DNA of 13,455 nucleotides from CAZDAW01 sp964503685 (GCA_964503685.1 CAZDAW010000100.1:1-13455), one strand, 5' to 3'. Counted from the stretch's first letter, positions 6,428-13,455 are shown. A program made the numbers and translations. Notes: generated by a model not told the origin, from the sequence alone.

Positions 6428-6932
6428 AGAATGGATCTTTTCAGAAGACCCTCTCACCCTGGATGAAGAAAGGGCATTGCAAAATCACATTCAATCGTGT
6501 GAACATTGCCGGTTGCTCAGCAAAGCCTGGGGAGCAATAGAATTTCAAATGAAACATGCTCCCATTGCCGCCCCAGAACCCGGTTTTACACAGCGGTGGG
6601 AAGAAAAACTGATCCAGGAGCGAATACGCAAACAAAAGCGTCTCACCTATTTTTTATTGGTCGTTATCGCAGGTAGTGCGCTGGCGCTGTTCCTGGCCCT
6701 TGGGCTGCAATCACTCCTCTCACCGGGTCATTTACTCGTAACTTCCTTAGACATACTTATGAAACTTGTATCCTCGATCAACTCTGTCTTACGAGTAGCT
6801 CAAGCCCTGGCGCACTTCCTTCCTCCTGCCGTTCCCATCTTTCTGTGGATCAGCCTGACAACCACATTCAGCCTGTTAAGTCTGGCGTGGCTGGTCTCAT
6901 TGTGGAAAGTTAAGCTATTTCAAAGGAGTTAA
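6408..6932 (+). CDS. membrane anti-sigma factor with zinc-finger (zf-HC2/ZAS) domain
   Basis: A 174-residue protein. The N-terminus carries the zinc-binding anti-sigma signature HxxxCxxC at H27, C31 and C34. A charged helix (about 60-79) follows, then two clear hydrophobic membrane segments at about 81-103 and 141-166, with a more amphipathic stretch between them. The N-terminal domain should be cytoplasmic and hold the ECF sigma factor; the membrane part would sense or relay the signal. The ATG has a near-perfect AAGGAGGT 5 nt upstream, inside the end of the sigma gene. No large extracytoplasmic sensor domain is present, so sensing may be through the membrane or through the two following proteins. 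The next gene begins 3 nt after its stop. Confidence 0.9.
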   Translation: MHHQPFEEWIFSEDPLTLDEERALQNHIQSCEHCRLLSKAWGAIEFQMKHAPIAAPEPGFTQRWEEKLIQERIRKQKRLTYFLLVVIAGSALALFLALGLQSLLSPGHLLVTSLDILMKLVSSINSVLRVAQALAHFLPPAVPIFLWISLTTTFSLLSLAWLVSLWKVKLFQRS

Positions 6933-6935
6933 TCC

Positions 6936-8129
6936 ATGAAAAAATCAATACGCATATTTATCTTTGCTCTCCTTGTGATCCTCATGGCAATTCCCACTAT
7001 TGCTCAGGCCGATGGTCCGGATGGCAGCGGTGATAAGTTTGTTCTGGGAGGCACCTATCGTCTCGATGAAGGAGAAACACTTGATGGAAACCTGTTTATT
7101 ATCGGTGGAACAGCAACGGTAGATGAAGAAGCAAAAGTCAACGGAGATATTTTACTCACCGGCGGAACGCTGACCCTTAATGGTGAAGTCAAAGGCAACA
7201 TCATGGCAATTGGCGGGCTCGTCAGCCTGGGTGAAACAGCCCACGTCCACGGCAATATCGGACGTATCGGCGCTTCGGTTCAGCAGAATCCTAAAGCGCT
7301 GGTGGATGGTGAAGTCATTGAAAGCGTCACCGGCCCCTACCAATTTAGTATTCCCTGGCAACCACTTGAACCGATCACTTTCCTCTCCAATATCATTTCT
7401 GGCAGCGCATGGTTCCTGTTCCGAACGCTCTCTCTTGCTGCGCTGGCAATGATCTTGATCCTGTTCATACTCAAACCTGCTGAGCGCGTTGCCGATTCGA
7501 TTGTGACGCAACCCTGGACAGCATTGGGAATCGGTCTGTTAACAGTCTTGGTTGCCCCGATTGTCATTGTCATTTTAGCAATCACGATCATCATGATTCC
7601 GGTTGCCCTGATCGGCCTCCTGGCATTCGCACTCGCAATTCTTTTTGGGTGGGTCGCACTTGGGCTGGAAATCGGTAAACGGATAGCCCAGTTATTCAAA
7701 GTCGATTGGGCGCCGGCAGTTTCGGCGGGCGTTGGAACCTTCCTGCTTACATTTATCACCGCAACAATCGGTTATATCCCCTGCATCGGGTGGCTGGCGC
7801 CGACCTTCGTGGGAATAGCCGGGCTTGGCGGTGTAATCATAACCCGCTTCGGTACCCGCGACTACCCCATTGAGGGTATCCCCCCCGCCTCCGCAGCGCC
7901 TGTTCCCGTGGTCGTACACCCGGCTCCGCCTGTACCGCCTTCTGCGCCGGTAATCACCCCGGTTGTCAACCCGGCTCCGGTCGTTACTGAACCGGCTATC
8001 TCAGAGGCAGAAGAGGTTGATGATCAGCCGGCGCAAGAAACCGAAAGCCAGCCCCCTTCTGAATCGGAAGCCGAGACATCTGCTCCGGTAAAACGCAAAC
8101 GAACCCGGAAATCGGACTCCGCTGAATAA
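6936..8129 (+). CDS. bactofilin-like beta-helix membrane protein with disordered tail
   Basis: A 397-residue envelope protein. Residues 1-25 form a signal peptide ending near AQA. Residues about 35-130 are a short repeat domain in which GN or GD is followed by a hydrophobic run and GG (51-58, 70-77, 87-94, 106-112), spaced about 17-19 residues, as in the bactofilin/polymer-forming right-handed beta helix. Several hydrophobic membrane segments follow (about 155-180, 194-220, 222-245 and 262-303). The last 90 residues are low-complexity: Pro/Val/Ala-rich (315-352), then acidic (354-382), then strongly basic (KRKRTRK, 386-392). AAAGGAG precedes the ATG. The signal peptide implies the beta helix is outside the membrane, unlike cytoplasmic bactofilins. 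It is translationally close to the anti-sigma gene and probably belongs to the same envelope-stress pathway. The exact role is unknown. Confidence 0.85.
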   Translation: MKKSIRIFIFALLVILMAIPTIAQADGPDGSGDKFVLGGTYRLDEGETLDGNLFIIGGTATVDEEAKVNGDILLTGGTLTLNGEVKGNIMAIGGLVSLGETAHVHGNIGRIGASVQQNPKALVDGEVIESVTGPYQFSIPWQPLEPITFLSNIISGSAWFLFRTLSLAALAMILILFILKPAERVADSIVTQPWTALGIGLLTVLVAPIVIVILAITIIMIPVALIGLLAFALAILFGWVALGLEIGKRIAQLFKVDWAPAVSAGVGTFLLTFITATIGYIPCIGWLAPTFVGIAGLGGVIITRFGTRDYPIEGIPPASAAPVPVVVHPAPPVPPSAPVITPVVNPAPVVTEPAISEAEEVDDQPAQETESQPPSESEAETSAPVKRKRTRKSDSAE

Positions 8130-8140
8130 TAAATCGTTTC

Positions 8141-8175
8141 AAGGCCTCTGAGTTTTTGAGAATTTCAGAGGCCTT
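8141..8175 (+). promoter_or_regulatory. strong stem-loop between the bactofilin-like and lipoprotein genes
   Basis: AAGGCCTCTGA (8141-8151) and TCAGAGGCCTT (8165-8175) form a perfect 11-bp stem with a 13-nt loop. No T-run follows on either strand, so it is not a standard intrinsic terminator. No promoter is visible before the lipoprotein gene, so the hairpin probably lies inside the operon transcript, where it may stabilise the upstream mRNA or lower expression of the last gene. Confidence 0.6.
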
Positions 8176-8206
8176 GCATCCTGGCAACCAATTAAGGAAA
8201 TAAAAC

Positions 8207-9070
8207 ATGAAGCACAATATATTGATTGTAGTAACAATTTTAATCTTAACCAGTCTGGCCTGTTCAGTCACCATCAATCCGCCCAAGGCGGCCACCGGCC
8301 CGACCGAAACCACCGATATCCATGAGCCATTGCCTGACAATCAGGAAACTGTCGATCTTGAAATTGAGATGGGCGCAGGAACCTTAAACCTTACCGGCGG
8401 CGCTACTGGACTGGTGGAAGGAACAATCGAATACAACGTTAAGGATTGGAAGCCCACCATAACGAAAATAGATAACAATATCGAGATCAGCCAGAAACAA
8501 CTCGAGCATTTTGGCGGTATCCCGACAAAAAATATCATCAACAATTGGAATTTACAACTTGGAAAGGCTCCTCTCAACCTGGAGATTAAAGCCGGGGCGT
8601 ACGACGGCAGGATGGATCTTGGCGGCTTATCGCTGCGTAGTCTGAAAATCTCTGACGGCGCCAGTCATAATGAAATATCTTTTGCTGATCCCAACCCGGA
8701 AGAAATGACTTACTTCGAATATGACACCGGCGCTTCCACCGTTCGCATGAATGATCTGGCCAACGCCAACTGCGCCGAAATGGAATTCGAAGGCGGCGCC
8801 GGAAACTACGAAATGGACTTTTCAGGTAAATTACTCAGAGATATGGATGTCGCCATTTCATCAGGCGTCAGCAATATCACGCTATTTGTCTCGCCCGATA
8901 CCAACGTGGAACTGGTCGTAGAAGGAGGGCTGAACGATATCACGACAGAAGGTAAATGGAGCCGCTCGTGCCACGAAGAAAAATGCACCTACACTCATGA
9001 AGGCAGCGGCCCCCTCCTGAAGATACAAGTCAGCATGGGCGTCGGTAAACTATCTGTTGAAAATAAATGA
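8207..9070 (+). CDS. toast-rack/DUF4097-like repeat lipoprotein
   Basis: A 287-residue lipoprotein. The signal peptide ends in the lipobox SLAC with the lipidated Cys at position 19. The mature part is beta-rich and repetitive: a short glycine-containing turn of the type (E/K/D/S)xGA/Gx followed by a beta strand recurs near 54, 128, 174, 196, 219, 239 and 277, giving about seven rungs. This is typical of the LiaF/toast-rack and DUF4097 adhesin-like group. Two cysteines (256 and 260) near the C-terminus could form a disulphide. An AAGGAA ribosome-binding site precedes the ATG. It lies 77 nt downstream of the bactofilin-like gene, past a stem-loop, and is likely the last gene of the sigma operon. 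The protein should sit on the outer face of the membrane; its task is unknown. Confidence 0.82.
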   Translation: MKHNILIVVTILILTSLACSVTINPPKAATGPTETTDIHEPLPDNQETVDLEIEMGAGTLNLTGGATGLVEGTIEYNVKDWKPTITKIDNNIEISQKQLEHFGGIPTKNIINNWNLQLGKAPLNLEIKAGAYDGRMDLGGLSLRSLKISDGASHNEISFADPNPEEMTYFEYDTGASTVRMNDLANANCAEMEFEGGAGNYEMDFSGKLLRDMDVAISSGVSNITLFVSPDTNVELVVEGGLNDITTEGKWSRSCHEEKCTYTHEGSGPLLKIQVSMGVGKLSVENK

Positions 9071-9097
9071 TCATCGATTAACAGAATAATCGACAAC

Positions 9098-9143
9098 AAA
9101 AGGACTTCCAAAACCAGTTGTGGTCTCGGAAGTCCTTTTATCG
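9098..9143 (+). terminator. terminator ending the envelope operon
   Basis: AAAAGGACTTCC (9098-9109) and GGAAGTCCTTTT (9128-9139) form a perfect 12-bp stem. The 18-nt loop contains a second small stem, ACCA/TGGT (9113-9116 and 9121-9124). The stem ends in TTTT, and AAAA lies at the other foot, so it could also work on the minus strand. It closes the operon ending at 9070. Confidence 0.75.
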
Positions 9144-9149
9144 TATAAT
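9144..9149 (+). promoter_or_regulatory. candidate -10 of the C45 hydrolase gene
   Basis: TATAAT lies 4 bp after the foot of the terminator hairpin. Transcription would start near 9156, about 24 nt before the ATG at 9180. The matching -35 region would fall inside the hairpin loop, and only a poor match (TTGTGG, 9118-9123, 20-bp spacer) is seen there. Confidence 0.45.
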
Positions 9150-9179
9150 AAAGGGGTAATTTATGAAAGAACGATACTT

Positions 9180-10280
9180 ATGGCAAACGAAAACATTGAA
9201 AAGCACTCAACCCCACCGCCATTGATCCGTGTTTCCGGCACTCACCGGGAAATCGGGCAGCAAATTGGCATCGCCTGCGCAGACCAGGTGCATAACAGCC
9301 TTGATAACGCACACAAACTCATTGAGAGCGCCTACGAACACCTCCAATTAACCTGGGACGGAGCGGTCATTCAGGGGCGCAAATATATCCCTTTCGCCCA
9401 GGAGCGTTACCCGAAGTATGTTGATGAATTAATGGGCATCGCTGAAGGCGCGGGCGTCTCTTTTGATGACTTGACGGTACTCAACGCGATGGAAGCCGTG
9501 ACAATGGACGCCCTGCACCTGACAAAATGCACCAGTTTTGCAGTCAATGATGAGCGCACCGCTGATGGACATATCCTTGTCGCGCATAATGAAGACTGGG
9601 TGCCTGATGATGAACCGGATGTCTATATCATCCTTGCCAAGCCGGATGACGAACCCGCTTTTCTGGCAATGACTTACGGTGGTTTGTTACCGAACATTGG
9701 TTTTAACGCCCACGGCATCGCTCAATGCTGCGATTCTGTTTATCCCAGCGATTGTCGCATTGGCATCCCGCGCCTGTTTGTGTCAAGGGCGGTTTTAGCT
9801 GCCCGAACACCCGCAGAAGCCATCCGGCACATGCTGGCGCCGCACCGCGCTGCGGGTTATAACCACCTGCTGGCGCACGAAAGCGGTGAACTTTATAATA
9901 TCGAAGTCTCGGCGCGCCACTTTGCCGTTTTATCATCCCTTAACGGCTCACTGGCGCATACAAACCATTACCTCGACCCCAACATGATGCATGTAGAAAG
10001 CGAGCCAGATGAATTGATCTGCACCCGTGTTCGCTATTTACGCGCTTTACATTTACTTGGAATGACAGAGCAGCACAGCGTCAAGACCCTGCAAAAAATT
10101 CTGCGTGATCACGTCAATTACCCCGACTCGATTTGCAACCACGCGGTGGACGATTTTGACCCGCTCGATCGCGAAAAAACAATCACATCTTTGGTGATGG
10201 ATTTAACCTCTCAGCAAATGTATGTTTGCTGGGGCAATCCCTGCATAAACGCTTATCACACCTATGACTTAAACGGATAA
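9180..10280 (+). CDS. C45 family autoproteolytic acyltransferase/hydrolase
   Basis: A 366-residue protein of the acyl-CoA:6-aminopenicillanate acyltransferase group (peptidase family C45, Ntn hydrolases), which self-cleave to expose an N-terminal Cys nucleophile and then act on amide bonds. The GTHREIGQQIG segment at 20-30 is the family's N-terminal signature. The probable nucleophile is C117 in KCTSFAV, so the precursor would be cut after Lys116; many relatives have Gly there. HNEDW at 136-140 is the conserved follow-on motif. There is no signal peptide. ATG 9180 is used because the only earlier in-frame start, GTG 9120, lies inside the terminator hairpin; the Shine-Dalgarno for 9180 is weak. 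A better-placed AAGGGG serves an out-of-frame ATG at 9163. Substrate unknown; the gene stands alone. Confidence 0.85.
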   Translation: MANENIEKHSTPPPLIRVSGTHREIGQQIGIACADQVHNSLDNAHKLIESAYEHLQLTWDGAVIQGRKYIPFAQERYPKYVDELMGIAEGAGVSFDDLTVLNAMEAVTMDALHLTKCTSFAVNDERTADGHILVAHNEDWVPDDEPDVYIILAKPDDEPAFLAMTYGGLLPNIGFNAHGIAQCCDSVYPSDCRIGIPRLFVSRAVLAARTPAEAIRHMLAPHRAAGYNHLLAHESGELYNIEVSARHFAVLSSLNGSLAHTNHYLDPNMMHVESEPDELICTRVRYLRALHLLGMTEQHSVKTLQKILRDHVNYPDSICNHAVDDFDPLDREKTITSLVMDLTSQQMYVCWGNPCINAYHTYDLNG

Positions 10281-10349
10281 TTACTGCCCGCAAAATAATT
10301 TATTCCCGGTATCCCCGTTGAAAATTGCATCAGGAATAAATAGAGCAAG

Positions 10350-10387
10350 CCGTCAGCGATCTTAAGTGGTCGCTGGCGCTTCTTTTA
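10350..10387 (+). terminator. terminator between convergent hydrolase and MFS genes
   Basis: CAGCGA (10354-10359) and TCGCTG (10370-10375) form the core stem, extended by two outer GC pairs past one mismatch. On the plus strand GCTTCTTTT follows, suiting termination of the hydrolase transcript. The stem overlaps the last codons and stop of the convergent MFS gene. On the minus strand the tail is only partly T-rich. Confidence 0.5.
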
Positions 10388-11537
10388 ACCCCAGACCGCA
10401 TACTCCGCCAATCAGTGAAATCAAAGCGGTAAGCTGAAAGACCGGCGCAAACCCCCAGGCATCCGCCAGAGGGCCGGTGGCCAGAGTGCCTAAAGCGCCT
10501 GAAGAAAATGCAAAGCCCATCGCCAGACCCGCCGCCAGCGCAATGCTGTTTGGAATAATGCCCTGCGCCATAACGACGATGATACTTAACGTCGCCCCGG
10601 TTAGAAAACCGGAAAGGGTAATGACGACATATAACCATATCGATACGCCGGCTGCATTGACCAGATAAAGCGGAACGCTGGCCAAGATCAACGATACGAC
10701 CACGACGATTCGTTTACCGATTCGGTCCGAGATCATTCCGCCAATAACGTTGCCGATTGCCGAGCCGCCCATAAACAGGGCGGTGAGCAATCCATAAGTT
10801 GTCGCCGATTGACCCAGGTCGCTCAAATATTTCGGAAGGAAAGTGGTCATATTGGATTGAACCCACGATTGCATAAAAGCCACCCCGGCCAGAGCGAGAA
10901 TTGCGGCCAGGCTGGTCTTAACAACCTTCGACTGCCGGGAAACGCGGCTAGCCGGCTCACTCGCTTTTATCGGGCGTTGTTCGCCCCGTAAACTCCAGGC
11001 TAACAGGATTGCCAGTGGAATGCCCAACGCCGCTACCCCATAGATTCCGGCAATGCCAAAACGATCTAACAACCCGCCGCCCAATATGGGGCCAAAGAAA
11101 AAACCCGCCTGCCCAAAAAGAAAGAACCATGCAGTAACAGTGGTTGGTTTACCGGAAAAATGTTCCTTGCCGATCATTGCTGCCCGGCTGGCGCCAGCCG
11201 GGTGAAACGCGCCAGACCCCAGGCTGGCCAGGACTAAAAACACAAGAGAAATTACACCGCTCGTCGCCGTCGTCAACGCATAAAAAACGCACATCCAGAA
11301 CAATCCCAACGAAGCCACCCAGCGCTGCCCAAACCGATCAGCGATATAACCAAAAACCGGCTGAGCAAGCGCACCGACAAATGCATAAATTGTGGTGATC
11401 AGGCCGATAACAGCGTTCGTCAATCCCATCGGAACACTTAAATAGGCAAGCATGATGGCGCGCTGCCCATTCAAAACATCAATCATTAAATGTCCAAGCA
11501 ATATCGATAAAAACAATCCGGTAAAAAATTGAGGCAT
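10362..11537 (-). CDS. MFS transporter, fosmidomycin-resistance (Fsr)-like
   Basis: A 391-residue major facilitator with about twelve hydrophobic segments in two halves joined by a basic loop (about 184-207). The loop 2-3 signature GYIADRFGQR is at 63-72 and its C-terminal counterpart GGMISDRIGKR at 266-276. The stretch GSGAFHPAGAS (107-117), with its His-Pro, is characteristic of the fosmidomycin resistance protein branch of the MFS. ATG 11537 is chosen because the protein then starts at the first membrane helix (MPQFFTGLF); longer in-frame extensions would run back through nadD. The gene follows the nadD stop by 22 nt and so may share the obg-nadD transcript, although the Shine-Dalgarno is weak. 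It likely exports a small polar compound; the substrate is unproven and drug resistance should not be assumed. Confidence 0.88.
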   Translation of the reverse strand: MPQFFTGLFLSILLGHLMIDVLNGQRAIMLAYLSVPMGLTNAVIGLITTIYAFVGALAQPVFGYIADRFGQRWVASLGLFWMCVFYALTTATSGVISLVFLVLASLGSGAFHPAGASRAAMIGKEHFSGKPTTVTAWFFLFGQAGFFFGPILGGGLLDRFGIAGIYGVAALGIPLAILLAWSLRGEQRPIKASEPASRVSRQSKVVKTSLAAILALAGVAFMQSWVQSNMTTFLPKYLSDLGQSATTYGLLTALFMGGSAIGNVIGGMISDRIGKRIVVVVSLILASVPLYLVNAAGVSIWLYVVITLSGFLTGATLSIIVVMAQGIIPNSIALAAGLAMGFAFSSGALGTLATGPLADAWGFAPVFQLTALISLIGGVCGLGLKEAPATT

Positions 11538-11559
11538 GGTCGTTGCTCTGCAATAAATT

Positions 11560-12159
11560 TTATGCTTGATAAAGGCTGTGCGATTGAATAATCTGATATA
11601 CGGGGCGGGGAACATAATAGCAGTAAGTGCGCCCCTCGGCAACCCGTTGGCGTATCTGGCTGGAAGAAATTTCCAGCAATGGCGCATCGATCCATTTCAC
11701 CTTGCGCTTAATTCCCGGCAGAACAGTCTCCAACCTGTTCAGGTCAACAGCTTCGCCCGGACGGCGCATCACGCCTAATTCGTCGCAGGCTTCCAGGAAT
11801 TCCAGCGAGCGGTGCCAATCAGGCAAATCGCTTAATGAATCCCCGCCGATCAGATACACCAATGTAGCCGCCGGATTCTCTTTAGCCAGGATTTTCACTG
11901 TATCCAGTGCATAATGAGGCGCCGGCCGGTCAATCTCCACCCGCGAAAGTTCAAAGGCCGGGTTATCCTGAATAGCAGAAACTACCATTTCCAGGCGAAT
12001 CTCAAGCGGTGAGATAATATGGCCTTGTTTGTGGGGCGGGTTTGGAGTCAGCACCCAGAGTAAACGGTCGAGCTGAAGCTGGTCGTATGCTTCGGATGCC
12101 AGGATCAAATGCCCGATGTGCGGCGGGTCAAACGTTCCACCAAAGACGCCTAATCGCAC
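11560..12159 (-). CDS. nadD: nicotinate-nucleotide adenylyltransferase
   Basis: A 199-residue NadD, which joins ATP and nicotinate mononucleotide to give deamido-NAD in NAD synthesis. The nucleotidyltransferase signature GGTFDPPHIGH is at 7-17, the nicotinate-side loop PNPPHK at 39-44, the family motif GGDSLSDLPDW at 105-115, and the ATP-binding ISSSQIR at 164-170. Length and motif spacing are normal. The start is GTG at 12159, with GAGG about 6 nt upstream, just beyond the obg stop; the gap from obg is 12 nt. The obg-nadD order is common across bacteria. A strong housekeeping call. Confidence 0.96.
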   Translation of the reverse strand: MRLGVFGGTFDPPHIGHLILASEAYDQLQLDRLLWVLTPNPPHKQGHIISPLEIRLEMVVSAIQDNPAFELSRVEIDRPAPHYALDTVKILAKENPAATLVYLIGGDSLSDLPDWHRSLEFLEACDELGVMRRPGEAVDLNRLETVLPGIKRKVKWIDAPLLEISSSQIRQRVAEGRTYCYYVPRPVYQIIQSHSLYQA

Positions 12160-12171
12160 AGAATGCCTCGC

Positions 12172-13434
12172 TCATTCCTGCCATTCAAGTTCATAATCGC
12201 CAATAAAAACGGTGTCGCCATTTTCAATCCCGGCCTTGCGTAACGCCTCATCAACACCCAGAGTTTCCATCAACTTTTGGAAACGGCGCACCGAGCCGTC
12301 ATATTCCCAATAGGTCATATCCGCTGAACGTTGAATGGCCGCTCCACTCACCCGCCAGCCTTCGGCAATTCGCTCAATCTTAAACGTACGCGGATCTTCT
12401 GATGGACGATAAACCGGCAAAGCTGCCGCGGGCGTCGGTTCGGGCGGCGTTTGCGCCAATAAATCGACTGCCTTCCACAGAACGGGTTGCAAATCCTTCT
12501 TCGCCAGAGCAGAAATTGCCATTGGCTGGTAACCGCGCCGTTCCAACTCGGCTTTTATTGCCGGCCAGCGTTCCTTTACTTCCGGCGCGTCTATCTTATT
12601 GAATACAACGATTTGCGGCTTTCGCCCCAGGTTTTCATCGAACAGGGCCAGTTCACTGTTAATCTGAGAGAAATCGGCTATCGGATCCGCAGAAAACCCA
12701 TCCAGTACATGAATCAGTACCCGCGTCCGTTGAACATGACGCAAGAACGCATCTCCCAGCCCAACGCCGCGATGCGCGCCCTCGATCAGGCCGGGAATGT
12801 CCGCCAGTATCAGCGCATGGTTGTCATCCAGCACACATACGCCCAGGTTAGGTTCAATCGTCGTAAAGGGGTAGTCAGCAATCTTCGGTTTGGCGTTCGT
12901 CACTGCTGCCAAAAAACTGGATTTGCCGGCGTTTGGCGCGCCAACAATACCGACATCAGCAATCAGCTTAAGCTCCAGCCTCAGGTAAAGCTCTTCTGCC
13001 GGAGCCCCCTTTTCAGCCATGCGCGGCGCCTGATTCCGAGATGTGGCAAAATGCTGGTTTCCGCGGCCCCCACGCCCGCCTTTGCAAACCACCAGCTTCT
13101 GCCCATCATCGACCAGGTCGCCCAAAAGTTCGCCGCTTGATGCGTTATAAACCACCGTTCCGGGTGGAACAGGAATAACAAGGTCTTCTGCAGAACGCCC
13201 CGACATATTATTCGGGCCGCCATTCCGCCCGTCGCTGGCAATGTATTTCGTTTTATGCCGAAAAGCAGACAATGTGTGCAGAGTTGTCACAACCGATTAT
13301 ACAACGTCGCCGCCTTTGCCGCCATCCCCCCCATCCGGTCCGCCGCGCGGAACATATTTTTCGCGGTGGAAATGAACCATACCATCCCCACCCTTACCGG
13401 AGCGAACATAAATTTCTGCTTCATCTATAAACAT
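12172..13434 (-). CDS. obgE: GTPase Obg/CgtA, with an in-frame TAA at codon 46
   Basis: The gene for the ribosome-assembly GTPase Obg, full length 420 codons when read through one stop. Codons 1-45 encode the canonical start MFIDEAEIYV and the glycine-rich fold (GGPDGGDGGKGG, 31-42). A TAA at 13299-13297 then interrupts; the frame continues at once with SVVTTLHTLSAFRHK and the rest of the Obg domain. The G domain has GAPNAGKSS (165-173), TT (191-192), DIPG (212-215), NKID (279-282) and SAL (308-310). The C-terminal OCT domain covers about 351-420. A GTG at 13290 could restart translation but would yield a protein lacking the first third of the Obg fold, about 372 residues. Homologues have an ordinary hydrophobic residue at codon 46, so one base change explains the stop. 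Promoter and start look leaderless. Identity is certain; functionality is not. Confidence 0.9.
13297..13299 (-). other. premature TAA stop codon in obg
   Basis: Read on the minus strand, GTT GTA TAA TCG GTT GTG continues the obg frame on both sides without any length change relative to the family pattern. The other genes here, such as the M4 protease and nadD, end in TAA, so TAA is a normal stop in this genome and reassignment is unlikely. Confidence 0.85.
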
Positions 13435-13441
13435 AGGGCTG

Positions 13442-13447
13442 ATTATA
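13442..13447 (-). promoter_or_regulatory. -10 box for a leaderless obg transcript
   Basis: TATAAT on the minus strand ends 7 nt before the obg ATG (13434), so transcription would begin at or within a base or two of the start codon. No Shine-Dalgarno is present between them. The -35 would lie beyond the window edge. Confidence 0.5.
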
Positions 13448-13455
13448 ACCGATAA

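Noticed and set aside
7337..7759. 140-codon open frame antisense to the bactofilin-like gene
   Set aside because: Low-complexity Ile/Ala/Arg translation opposite membrane-helix codons, with no ribosome-binding site.
9143..9148. Second CGTATA as an ECF-regulated promoter for the C45 hydrolase
   Set aside because: The region 16-17 bp upstream (around 9120-9126) has no resemblance to TGAAAC; it is read as part of an ordinary TATAAT instead.
9120..9179. GTG start for the C45 hydrolase at 9120
   Set aside because: The codon lies inside the terminator hairpin and upstream of the likely transcription start; the extra residues match nothing in the family.
11538..11687. N-terminal extension of the MFS transporter
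   Set aside because: It would overlap the end of nadD in another frame, and the extra residues do not resemble an MFS N-terminus; ATG 11537 starts at the first helix.
12487..13140. 217-codon open frame antisense to obg
   Set aside because: Shadow of the real gene: Arg/Gln-rich translation without domain features, fully opposite conserved obg coding sequence.
13297..13299. Genetic-code reassignment of TAA
   Set aside because: Other genes in the window, including the M4 protease and nadD, end properly at TAA at expected family lengths.

Overview
The window looks like chromosomal DNA from a member of the Chloroflexota, most plausibly class Anaerolineae. This is inferred from the style of the proteins (an Obg with an OCT domain, a protealysin-type M4 protease, a bactofilin-like/toast-rack envelope operon) and from moderate GC; no rRNA or other phylogenetic marker is present, so the assignment is tentative. 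I see no tRNA, rRNA, CRISPR array, transposase or phage gene.

Layout from left to right. (1) A minus-strand SDR dehydrogenase (96-902) is divergent from a plus-strand pair: a signal-less M4 metalloprotease of the protealysin type (1187-2320) and a small protein matching the emfourin family of M4 inhibitors (2345-2650). (2) A LysE-type exporter (2733-3380) converges, with an 11-bp overlap, on a minus-strand YjjX/DUF84 inosine/xanthosine triphosphatase (3370-3915). (3) A plus-strand nucleoside salvage pair follows: a divergent nucleoside hydrolase (4096-4962) and a deoxynucleoside kinase (4986-5621), closed by a hairpin terminator. (4) A four-gene envelope-signalling operon (5831-9070) encodes an ECF sigma factor, a zinc-finger membrane anti-sigma factor, a beta-helix/bactofilin-like multi-pass membrane protein with a Pro-rich acidic/basic tail, and a repeat-rich toast-rack-type lipoprotein. 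The sequence in front of it, TGCAAC-N16-CGTATA, resembles a sigma-W-class ECF promoter and suggests autoregulation. (5) A C45-family Ntn hydrolase (9180-10280) ends at a shared hairpin against a minus-strand operon, obg - nadD - MFS exporter (13434 down to 10362).

The most striking anomaly is in obg. The reading frame for the universally conserved Obg N-terminus starts at 13434 and runs in frame into the rest of the gene, but is broken by one TAA codon at 13299-13297 (codon 46). This is either a sequencing error, a real nonsense mutation in a normally essential gene, or a recoding event.

The best candidate for an incompletely described system is the ECF/anti-sigma/bactofilin-like/toast-rack operon with its apparent self-regulating promoter. 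The protease-inhibitor pair is the next most interesting unit. Recurrent short leaders and a shared GGTATAAT -10 context are visible at several genes.
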